Below, one piece after another: positions 25,983 through 32,399 of a DNA stretch of 32,399 bases. Below the pieces are notes generated by a model. The model was not told where the DNA came from. It worked only from the letters and a program-made list of their open reading frames with translations, and did no database searches. A program made the translations under genes and the position numbers. The DNA comes from Alphaproteobacteria bacterium (GTDB lineage: Bacteria > Pseudomonadota > Alphaproteobacteria > Bin95), in assembly GCA_022822125.1 (NCBI GenBank), contig JAJECF010000127.1, positions 1 through 32,399 on the forward strand. The letters run 5' to 3'. Position 1 is the first letter of the stretch; each line of letters starts with the position of its first letter.

Positions 25983-26465
25983 ATGGACAGGCTCGAAAGC
26001 ATGGCCGCGGAGATCGGCGCAAGGCTGAAGGAACGCCGGCAGACCATCGCCGTGTTCGAAAGCTCGTCCGGTGGGCTGGTGTCGGCGGCGCTGCTGGCCG
26101 TGCCGGGGGCGAGCCGCTACTACCGGGGCGGCGGCGTCATCTACACGCTGGAGGCCCGGCGCGAGCTGGCGCGCATCGGCGAAGAGGACATGCGCGGCCT
26201 GCGCTCCTCCTCCGAGCCCTATGCGCAATTGCTGGCGGGCCGCGCGCGCAGCATCTTCGGCACGGACTGGGGGCTGGCCGAGACGGGCGCCGCCGGCCCG
26301 GACGGCAACCGCTACGGCGACGCGCCGGGCCATAGCTGCCTCGCCGTCTCCGGCGCCATCGACTTCGCCGAGACGCTGGAGACGGGCGACGGCGACCGCG
26401 AAGCCAATATGTGGCGCTTCGCCGAGGCCGCGCTCGACCTGATGCGCCGGGCGCTCGCCGTCTAG
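25983..26465 (+). CDS. CinA family protein (nicotinamide-nucleotide amidase-like)
   Basis: A 160-residue stand-alone copy of the CinA C-terminal domain: AVFESSSGGLVSAALLAVPGASRYYRGGGVIY, then ETGAAGPDGNRYGDAPGHSC. True PncC enzymes (nicotinamide mononucleotide deamidase) read ESCTGG with a GxAGP loop; here ESSSGG and GAAGP are seen, so the cysteine is replaced by serine and the activity may differ. It sits directly after an amidase, where a second amide-hydrolysing enzyme would make sense, but this is inference. It converges on the alpha/beta hydrolase gene with a 5-bp gap. Confidence 0.8.
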   Translation: MDRLESMAAEIGARLKERRQTIAVFESSSGGLVSAALLAVPGASRYYRGGGVIYTLEARRELARIGEEDMRGLRSSSEPYAQLLAGRARSIFGTDWGLAETGAAGPDGNRYGDAPGHSCLAVSGAIDFAETLETGDGDREANMWRFAEAALDLMRRALAV

Positions 26466-26470
26466 ACCCC

Positions 26471-27364
26471 TCAGGCCGCGCGGCGGGCGTTCTCCAGAAC
26501 AGCCTCGACGACTTCGGGCGCGGCGCCGTCCGGCACGTCGTGGCCCATGCCGTCGATCACGACCATACGCGCGCCGGGGATCGAGTTCTTCACGTCCTCG
26601 CCCTGGCCCACGGGCACCAGCGGGTCCTCGGCGCCGTGGATGACGACCGTGGGCGCGGCGATGCCGCCGAGCGCGGCGCAGCGGCTGTCGCCGGAAGCGA
26701 TGCTCGCCAGCAGGTGCCGGCCGTGGCCGGGGGGATAATAGGCCCGGTCGTAGAGCGCGCCGGCCCGCGCGCGCACGCCAGCCTCGTCGCGCGGAAAGCC
26801 CGGCGAGCCCATGATCCGGTTCTGCTCCCAGGCAAGCTCCATGAAGGTCTCGCGGTCGATATCCGCCGGCCGGGGCGCGTTCAGCCAGTCCGAGGCGGCC
26901 TGGCTCGGCCGCGGCAGGCCGCGCCGGCCGGAGGTCGCCATGACAGAGGCGAGCGATGTCGTCCTGGCCGGATGGCGGATCGCCACGAGCTGCGCAATCG
27001 CCCCGCCATTGGAGCTGCCGTAGACATGCGCCGCCCCGATGCCGAGCGCATCCAGCAGGCCGGCGCCGTCATCGGCCATGTCCTCGATCGTGTAGGGCGC
27101 ATCGACGGGCTCGCCCGCCCGCGCCTGCTTGAAGGCGCGGGCGATATTGGCAGGCCCGGCCTCCTCGAAGCGGGTGGAAAGCCCGCAATCGCGGTTGTCG
27201 AACAGGACCGGCCGGAAGCCCGCCCCGGCCAGCCCGTCGATCAGCGCGTCGGGCCAGGAGATGAGCTGCATGCCCAGCCCGCCGATCATCAGGATCGGCT
27301 CGCCGTCCGCCGGTCCCCGCAATTCGTACTCGATTTCGATTCCGTTCGCTTCCGCCCGCGCCAC
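26471..27364 (-). CDS. Alpha/beta hydrolase
   Basis: 297 residues with the alpha/beta hydrolase order: ILMIGGLGMQLISWP (oxyanion region), NRDCGLSTR, nucleophile elbow YGSSNGGAIAQ with Ser118, HGAEDPLVP with Asp247, and GMGHDVP with His275. The SSNGG elbow is less usual than SMGG. Start is GTG at 27364 with AAAGGAATGG upstream. It could be an esterase, lactonase or epoxide-type hydrolase; the sequence does not say. It is divergent from the TRAP genes across 120 bp. Confidence 0.88.
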   Translation of the reverse strand: MARAEANGIEIEYELRGPADGEPILMIGGLGMQLISWPDALIDGLAGAGFRPVLFDNRDCGLSTRFEEAGPANIARAFKQARAGEPVDAPYTIEDMADDGAGLLDALGIGAAHVYGSSNGGAIAQLVAIRHPARTTSLASVMATSGRRGLPRPSQAASDWLNAPRPADIDRETFMELAWEQNRIMGSPGFPRDEAGVRARAGALYDRAYYPPGHGRHLLASIASGDSRCAALGGIAAPTVVIHGAEDPLVPVGQGEDVKNSIPGARMVVIDGMGHDVPDGAAPEVVEAVLENARRAA

Positions 27365-27484
27365 GTCGCCATTCCTTTCCGTCTGCTTGACTCGCTCCCG
27401 GCGATACTATCCACTTTCCGTTCGTCAACTGCTTGGCATGCGACAATTGAGCCGCCTGCCTTGGCAAATACGGGAGGAACGAGA

Positions 27485-28582
27485 ATGAAACCTGTGTTGC
27501 GCCCCCTCGCTGCGCTTGCCTTCCTCGCAGGCGCCGCAACCACCGTACAAGCCGCTGACTTCGAATGGAAAATGCAGGCCAGCTGGCCTCCGGGCGGCCC
27601 CGGGACCCAGTGGGAAAACTTCGTGATGTTCGCCGAGGCCGTGGACAAGATGTCCGCCGGCCGCCTCAAGATCGAGCCGCTGCCCGCCGGCGCCATCGTG
27701 CCTGCGTTCGAGGTCCTCGACGCTACCTCGCGCGAGGTGATCGACGGCGCCCACACCGCAATGGGCTACTGGGTGGGCCGCAGCAAGGCGGCGATTCCGC
27801 TCTCGCACGGGCCGCTGTTCGGCATGGACTATATCGACTTCTTCGGCTGGCTCTATCACGGCGGCGGGCGCGAACTCACGGACCAGTGGTACCAGGAGAA
27901 GCTGAAGGCGAATGTCGTTTCCTTCCCCGTCCAGCCTTCCGGCCCGCAGGCGCTCGGCTGGTACAAGGAAGAGATCAAGAGCTGGGACGACTTCAAGGGC
28001 CTCAAGCTGCGCATCTACGGCTTGGGCAACCTTGTGTTCAACGCCGCGGGCGTGAGCGCCGTGCAGCTTCCGGGCGCGGAAATCCTGCCGGCGGCGGAGC
28101 GCGGCGTCATCGACGCGGCCGAGTGGGTCGGCGGCATTGCGGATCTCGAATTCGGCTTCCACACCGTGTGGAAATACACCATGGCGCCGGGCGTCCACGA
28201 ACAGGTGACGGTCGGCGACCTGCTCATCAACAAGGACCGCTGGGACACCCTGCCGGCCGATCTCCGGGCGATCGTCGAGGCGGCCGCGGTCCAGACCTTC
28301 TGGGTGTGGAAGACCAAGTGGCATATCCACAATGCGGACGCCTATGAGGAGATGGTCACGAAGCACGGCGTGAAGAAGATCCGCACGCCGCAGGCGATCC
28401 TCGACGCCTTCATGTCGGCTTACGACGATCTCTCCGTGCAGTGGGAAGAGGAAGACGAGTGGTACAAGAAGGTGCGCGATTCGCAGCGCGCCTATGCCGA
28501 GAAGATCGTGCCGTACCGCCGGTTCTCGCACCCGCCCTATGAGTATCTGAGCGACTATTTCTGGAAGGACAAGATCGACTGA
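27485..28582 (+). CDS. dctP: TRAP transporter substrate-binding protein (DctP/TakP type)
   Basis: A periplasmic binding protein of 365 residues that captures a carboxylate and delivers it to the DctQM membrane parts. Signal peptide MKPVLRPLAALAFLAG ending VQA, cut before ADFEWKMQASW. The WPPGGPGTQ start of the mature part, VIDGAHTAMGYWVG, and FKGLKLRIYGLG with the conserved arginine are TRAP features; the WPPGGPG and ADLEFGFHTVWKY parts resemble the keto-acid TakP group. GGGAGG ribosome site before the ATG. Which carboxylate it binds is unknown. A hairpin lies between it and dctQ. Confidence 0.93.
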   Translation: MKPVLRPLAALAFLAGAATTVQAADFEWKMQASWPPGGPGTQWENFVMFAEAVDKMSAGRLKIEPLPAGAIVPAFEVLDATSREVIDGAHTAMGYWVGRSKAAIPLSHGPLFGMDYIDFFGWLYHGGGRELTDQWYQEKLKANVVSFPVQPSGPQALGWYKEEIKSWDDFKGLKLRIYGLGNLVFNAAGVSAVQLPGAEILPAAERGVIDAAEWVGGIADLEFGFHTVWKYTMAPGVHEQVTVGDLLINKDRWDTLPADLRAIVEAAAVQTFWVWKTKWHIHNADAYEEMVTKHGVKKIRTPQAILDAFMSAYDDLSVQWEEEDEWYKKVRDSQRAYAEKIVPYRRFSHPPYEYLSDYFWKDKID

Positions 28583-28603
28583 CCGGGCGCTGTCCCGACG
28601 GCG

Positions 28604-28627
28604 GGCGGCGCTGTAACGGGCGCCGCC
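28604..28627 (+). terminator. Hairpin between dctP and dctQ, possible attenuator
   Basis: GGCGGCG (28604-28610), ten-base loop, CGCCGCC (28621-28627), followed by TGTTCCCCCTT rather than a clean U-run. A partial terminator or RNA-stabilising stem here would let the binding protein be made in excess over the membrane subunits. This is inferred from shape only. Confidence 0.35.
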
Positions 28628-28664
28628 TGTTCCCCCTTACCCGCATCCAGGGAAGCAGGACCCC

Positions 28665-29249
28665 ATGACAACCGACCTCCCGCGCGAGGAAGACCCGCCT
28701 GCCTGGCTAGTGGGTACCGTTCAGGGCATCGACCTCTATGTCGGCCGGGGTTCGGGCGTCCTGTTCTGCTGGCTCATCATCCCGATGGTCGCCGGGCTGA
28801 CCTATGAGGTGCTCTCCCGCTACCTGTTCCATGCGCCGACCATCTGGGCATACGACATCACCTACATGCTCTACGGCTCGCATTTCATGCTCGGCGCCGC
28901 CTATTGCCTGCTCCGTGGCGGGCATATCCGCACCGACATTTTCTACGGCAAGTGGTCGGAGCGGACCAAGGGCCGGGTCGATGCCACGCTCTACCTGCTG
29001 CTCTTCTTCCCCGGCATGTTCTTCTTCCTGATCCGGGGGTGGAACGAGGCCTACCACGCCTGGGACATCGGCGAGCGCTCCGACCTCACGCCCTTCCAGC
29101 CGATCATGTGGCCGTTCAAGGCGGTCATCCCGCTCACTGCCGCCCTGCTGCTGATCCAGGGCACCTCCGAGTTCCTCAAGGCATTCTGGGCCGCGCGCAC
29201 GGGCAGGGAGCTCTTCCCGAAAACCGATACACCGGCGGAAATGCTGTGA
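28665..29249 (+). CDS. dctQ: TRAP transporter small permease (DctQ)
   Basis: A 194-residue inner-membrane subunit with four predicted membrane helices (about 28-52, 64-84, 105-126, 145-165). LSRYLFHAPTIWAYDI is the DctQ signature. It links the binding protein and the large permease. ATG follows GGAAGCAGG. Its stop overlaps the GTG of dctM by 4 nt (GTGA), so the two are co-translated. Confidence 0.93.
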   Translation: MTTDLPREEDPPAWLVGTVQGIDLYVGRGSGVLFCWLIIPMVAGLTYEVLSRYLFHAPTIWAYDITYMLYGSHFMLGAAYCLLRGGHIRTDIFYGKWSERTKGRVDATLYLLLFFPGMFFFLIRGWNEAYHAWDIGERSDLTPFQPIMWPFKAVIPLTAALLLIQGTSEFLKAFWAARTGRELFPKTDTPAEML

Positions 29250-30616
29250 GCAGCGAAATCCTCGGACTCGTCCTGCTGTTCGCGCTGCTGACAGGCATCT
29301 TCGTCGGCTTCCCGATCGCCTTCACGCTTATCATCCTCGGCATCGTCTTCGGCTGGATCGGGTTCGGCGAGACCGTCTTCTTCCAGATGGTCTTCCAGAC
29401 CATCGGCATGATGAAGGAGGAGGTGCTCGCCGCCGTTCCGCTGTTCATCTTCATGGGCCATGTGCTCGAACGCGCGGGCCTGATGGAGCGATTATTCACC
29501 TCCTTCCAGTCGATCATGGGCGGATTGCGCGGCTCGCTCTATCTGGGCGTGCTCTTCACGGCGACGATCTTCGCCACCGCCACGGGCATTATCGGCGCCT
29601 CGGTCACGGTGATGGGCCTGCTCGCCGCCCCGGCCATGACCCGCAGCGGCTATGACCAGCGCATGTCCGCCGGCGTCATCACCGCGGGCGGCTGCCTCGG
29701 CATCCTGATCCCGCCGAGCGTCCTGCTGGTGGTGCTAGGCCCGGTTCTGGGCGTGTCGGTCATCCACCTGTTCGCCGCGGCGATCGTCCCCGGCATCATC
29801 CTGTCCGGGCTCTATATCGCCTACACGATCGTGCGCTGCCTCATCAATCCGGAACTGGGGCCGCCTATTCCACCGGAGCAGCGGCTGAGCTCGGGCTGGG
29901 CGATCTTCAAGGAGTTCATCTCCGGCGTTGTGCCGATGGCGGTCATCATCTTCGCCGCGCTCGGCAGCATCATCATCGGCCTCGCCACGCCGACCGAAGC
30001 CGCGGCGATGGCGGCGGTGGGCTCGCTGGCGCTCGCGCTTGGCTACCGCCGGCTCAACCTGAAGATGCTGAAGGAAGCGGCGCTCAACACGCTGGAGACC
30101 TCCAGCCTGGTGCTGTTCCTCGCCGTAGCCTCGAATGTCTACGGCTCGGTGTTCACCCGGCTCGGCACCGGCACCATGCTCGCCAATTGGCTGCTCGATA
30201 TCCCGATGCCGCCGCTGGCGATGCTGGCCCTGCTCATGGTGGTGCTGTTCCTGCTGGGATGGCCGCTGGAATGGCCGGCGATCGTGTTCATCTTCGTGCC
30301 GATCTTCCTGCCGGTCATCATCTCCCTTGGTTCCGACCTTCCAGCACTCGGCATTGACGAGTCCTGGGCCGACAAGATGAGGGTCCCCCACCTCGTTTGG
30401 TTCGGGACATTGCTGGCGGTGAATTTGCAGACAGCGTTCCTGTCTCCACCGGTCGCCATGGCCGCCTACTATCTCAAGTCGGTGGCGCCTCAATGGGACC
30501 TGCTGAAGATCTATGGCGGCATGTTCGACTTCATGATGCTGCAATGCGTCGGCCTCGCCATCGTGTTCTTCGTCCCCGAAGTCGCGCTCTGGCTGCCATC
30601 GGTGCTGTTCAAGTAG
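29246..30616 (+). CDS. dctM: TRAP transporter large permease (DctM)
   Basis: The 456-residue subunit that carries out sodium-driven transport. Hydrophobic helices fill the whole protein; family parts include VPLFIFMGHVLERAG, ATATGIIGASVTVMGLLA, GGCLGILIPPSVLLVVLG, PTEAAAMAAVGSL and NLQTAFLSPPVAMAAYYL. GTG start inside the dctQ stop. A polar insert with DLPALGIDESWADKM between helices is found in the keto-acid/aromatic TRAP branch, as far as memory allows. It ends the P-Q-M set; the CoA-transferase gene follows after 90 bp. Confidence 0.95.
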   Translation: MSSEILGLVLLFALLTGIFVGFPIAFTLIILGIVFGWIGFGETVFFQMVFQTIGMMKEEVLAAVPLFIFMGHVLERAGLMERLFTSFQSIMGGLRGSLYLGVLFTATIFATATGIIGASVTVMGLLAAPAMTRSGYDQRMSAGVITAGGCLGILIPPSVLLVVLGPVLGVSVIHLFAAAIVPGIILSGLYIAYTIVRCLINPELGPPIPPEQRLSSGWAIFKEFISGVVPMAVIIFAALGSIIIGLATPTEAAAMAAVGSLALALGYRRLNLKMLKEAALNTLETSSLVLFLAVASNVYGSVFTRLGTGTMLANWLLDIPMPPLAMLALLMVVLFLLGWPLEWPAIVFIFVPIFLPVIISLGSDLPALGIDESWADKMRVPHLVWFGTLLAVNLQTAFLSPPVAMAAYYLKSVAPQWDLLKIYGGMFDFMMLQCVGLAIVFFVPEVALWLPSVLFK

Positions 30617-30706
30617 CGTTGTAACCTTCGATTACCCGGCAATCGCGGAAACGCCGGCGTCGTCCTCGCGGGCGGCGCCGGCGGCATCCGGTGAAGGAGT
30701 GAATCC

Positions 30707-31834
30707 GTGCTGCTCGACGGCATAAAGGTTATCGAGGCGGCGACCTTCATCGCCGGCCCGGCGGCCGCGATGATTCTGGGCGAGTTCGGCGCCGATGTGG
30801 TCAAGATCGAACCGCCCGACGGGGACCCGTTCCGCCAGTCGGCCGGCGCCCCCGGCAATCCGCCGACCGCCTTCAACTACCCGTTCAACATGGACAACCG
30901 GCACAAGCGGAGCCTCGTGCTGGACCTGAAACAGGATGGCGACCGCGCGCGGCTCTACGACATGGCGCGGGACGCGGATGTCTTTATCACCAACGCCCCG
31001 CTCGGCGCCCGGGCGCGGCTCGGCATCCGCAGCGAAGACCTCATGGCGCTGAACGACCGGCTGATTTACGCCTCCGTCACCGCCTATGGCGAAACGGGCC
31101 CCGAGGCCGCGCGCACCGGCTTCGACTCCACAGCGCTCTGGGCGCGCAGCGGCCTGATGGACATGGTGCGGCCGGCGCCCGATTCGCCGCCGGCCCGCTC
31201 GCTGCCCGGCATGGGCGACCACCCGACCGCGATGACACTGTTCGCCGCCGTGATGATGGCGCTCTACCGGCGCGAGCGCACGGGCAGGGGCGGCGCCGTG
31301 TCCACCAACCTCATGGCGAACGGCCTGTGGTGGAACGCCTTCCAGACCAGCGCCATGCTTTGCGGCGCGGAACACAAGCGGCGCCCGGCCCGCGAGGACG
31401 CCGCCAACGCGCTCCACAACCTCTACCGCTGCCGCGACGGGCGCTGGTTCCACCTCGTGCTGCTGCCGGAGGACCGCAACTGGCCGAAGCTGGCCGCGGC
31501 GCTGGGGAAGCCGGAATGGCTGGACGACCCGCGCTACATGGACCGGCCGGCGCGGGTCGCCAACCGTCATGCGCTGATCGCCGACCTCGACGCCGTCTTC
31601 GCCGCCCGCGACTGGCCGGAATGGCGCGAAATCCTCATCCGTCATGCCGTCAGCTTCGGCGAGATCGGCACGCTCGCCGACATTCCGGGCGACGCGCAGA
31701 TGCGGGAAAGCGGGGCGCTCATCCCGTGCGACGACCCGCAGGCGGGCGCTTCGCTGGCGCTGGCCGCGCCGCTGTTCCTGGAGGGCGAGGAACGGCGCAA
31801 GCCCAAGGCAGGCCCCGCGCTCGGCAGCGGCTGA
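30707..31834 (+). CDS. CaiB/BaiF family (class III) CoA-transferase
   Basis: 375 residues. The N-terminus LLDGIKVIEAATFIAGPAAAMILGEFGADVVKIEPP is the family start, NMDNRHKRSLVLDLK follows, and the catalytic aspartate is Asp171 in GMGDHPTAM. These enzymes move CoA between carboxylic acids, or, in racemase relatives, rearrange acyl-CoA. It is somewhat short at the C-terminus. GTG start with AAGGAGTG eight bases upstream. Placed directly after the TRAP genes, it likely activates the imported acid as a CoA ester; the acid is unknown. Confidence 0.92.
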   Translation: MLLDGIKVIEAATFIAGPAAAMILGEFGADVVKIEPPDGDPFRQSAGAPGNPPTAFNYPFNMDNRHKRSLVLDLKQDGDRARLYDMARDADVFITNAPLGARARLGIRSEDLMALNDRLIYASVTAYGETGPEAARTGFDSTALWARSGLMDMVRPAPDSPPARSLPGMGDHPTAMTLFAAVMMALYRRERTGRGGAVSTNLMANGLWWNAFQTSAMLCGAEHKRRPAREDAANALHNLYRCRDGRWFHLVLLPEDRNWPKLAAALGKPEWLDDPRYMDRPARVANRHALIADLDAVFAARDWPEWREILIRHAVSFGEIGTLADIPGDAQMRESGALIPCDDPQAGASLALAAPLFLEGEERRKPKAGPALGSG

Positions 31835-31855
31835 GAGCCCGCGCGTCCGCCGCCT

Positions 31856-32299
31856 TCAGACGATAGCCCGGTCGCCGAGCCGGCGGACGGCCCCGGAGAA
31901 CACGGCCACGGTCTCGCCGTCCTTCTCGCGCACCTCGACCGCATACATGCCGGTGCGTCCTGCGTCCGCCTGTTCCCGCGCTTCGGCCAGCAGGAGGCGG
32001 CCCGGCCGGCCCGGACGCAGGAAGGTGATCGAGCAGAATTGCGCGACCGACACCCGGTTCCGGCTGTTGCTCGCGAAGGCCATGGCGGAATCGGCGAGGG
32101 AGAAGATGTAGCCGCCGTGGCAAACGCGGTGGCCGTTCAGCATCTCCTCGGTCACCGGCATCGACATGCGCGCCCAGCCGGCGCCGACGGCCTCCAGCCG
32201 GATGCCGAGAGTCCGCGACGCATCGTCCTGCGCATACATGGCGTCGGCGACGCGCCGGGCCAGCGCATCGGCAGCCCCCGTCGTCTGCCCTGCATCCAT
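31856..32299 (-). CDS. paaI: PaaI-type hotdog thioesterase
   Basis: 147 residues with the hotdog-fold PaaI signature NGHRVCHGGYIFSLADSAMAFASNS, where Asp70 matches the catalytic aspartate, and a later SVAQFCSITFLRP. PaaI hydrolyses hydroxyphenylacetyl-CoA and related dead-end CoA esters in phenylacetate breakdown. The symbol is by family; related thioesterases are alike. ATG at 32299 overlaps the upstream stop (TGATG), so the two genes are coupled. It converges on the CoA-transferase gene with a 21-bp gap. Confidence 0.8.
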   Translation of the reverse strand: MDAGQTTGAADALARRVADAMYAQDDASRTLGIRLEAVGAGWARMSMPVTEEMLNGHRVCHGGYIFSLADSAMAFASNSRNRVSVAQFCSITFLRPGRPGRLLLAEAREQADAGRTGMYAVEVREKDGETVAVFSGAVRRLGDRAIV

Positions 32300-32399
32300 C
32301 AATGCGCGGCCTCGAAATCGTGAATGTAGTCCCGCGTTTCCGGCACTGCATCCGGGTCCTTCGCAAGCTGGATCTGGAACACTGTCACGATATTGTTCA
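32299..32399 (-). CDS. C-terminal end of an unidentified protein, cut by window edge
   Basis: Thirty-two codons before a TGA at 32299-32301, read leftward from the window edge. They begin NNIVTVFQIQLAKDPDA and end DYIHDFEAAH. Codon use fits a real gene, and the TGATG overlap with the PaaI-like gene argues for an operon. In phenylacetate clusters the neighbours are paaK, paaZ or paaG, but this end could not be matched to any of them, so no product is named. Confidence 0.6.
   Translation of the reverse strand, partial: NNIVTVFQIQLAKDPDAVPETRDYIHDFEAAH

Noticed and set aside
27365..27484. TTGACT box as -35 of a TRAP promoter
   Set aside because: No -10 element at suitable distance; the GACTC inside it is a single GANTC site and not clustered.

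Overview
The window is GC-rich chromosomal DNA from an alphaproteobacterium. The evidence is a CcrM-type GANTC adenine methyltransferase next to rnhB, an aa3-type cytochrome oxidase subunit IV microgene, a DUF1674 (SDHAF4-like) gene, a single bifunctional Rel/SpoT gene after rpoZ, and the order rpoZ-rsh-DUF2062-pdxJ-acpS-lepB-rnc-era, which is familiar from Rhodospirillales-like genomes. TRAP transport, CaiB/BaiF and PaaI-type genes suggest an organic-acid-using, possibly marine, heterotroph. The genus cannot be fixed from sequence alone. No tRNA, rRNA, CRISPR array, transposase or integrase was seen.

Layout. 1-3.3 kb: a DUF2066 exported protein (cut by the window edge) diverges from purM-purN across 0.5 kb of lower-GC DNA rich in GANTC sites; two microgenes follow (cytochrome oxidase subunit IV and a small CxxC protein). 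3.2-5.1 kb: an adenosine-deaminase-like gene and cobK on the minus strand. 5.1-5.65 kb: an intergenic patch of short palindromic repeats. 5.66-9.5 kb: PA0069-type radical SAM, rnhB, ccrM and an amidohydrolase. 9.4-11.2 kb: a small accessory patch with a coiled-coil membrane protein and a Fic-domain protein, whose leader is AT-rich and carries repeated CTGTCAC motifs. 11.2-21.3 kb: housekeeping DNA, with rsmB and htpX leftward, then DUF1674-prmA, rpoZ, rsh, DUF2062, pdxJ, acpS, lepB, rnc and era rightward, many joined by 4-nt stop/start overlaps. 21.3-21.55 kb: a second patch of the same repeats. 21.6-22.85 kb: a second accessory patch with a stand-alone HsdR_N-like nuclease-domain protein, whose 3' end runs out of frame into a RelB-like antitoxin gene that looks damaged at its start. 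22.9-32.4 kb: acyl-CoA and organic-acid metabolism, with a DUF35/thiolase-like pair, an amidase, a CinA-like protein, an alpha/beta hydrolase, a TRAP transporter (P, Q, M), a CaiB/BaiF CoA-transferase, a PaaI thioesterase and the end of one more gene.

How the parts work together. The middle block is core information processing: purine synthesis, (p)ppGpp control, rRNA and ribosomal protein methylation, RNA processing, secretion and PLP synthesis. The right-hand block reads as uptake of a carboxylate by TRAP, CoA activation by the CoA-transferase, chain or ring processing by thiolase/DUF35, and release by thioesterase. The points most worth checking are the GANTC sites about one helical turn apart in front of ccrM and purM, the thiolase whose usual catalytic cysteines are missing beside its DUF35 partner, the nuclease/antitoxin overlap, and the repeat clusters on either side of a 16-kb core block.
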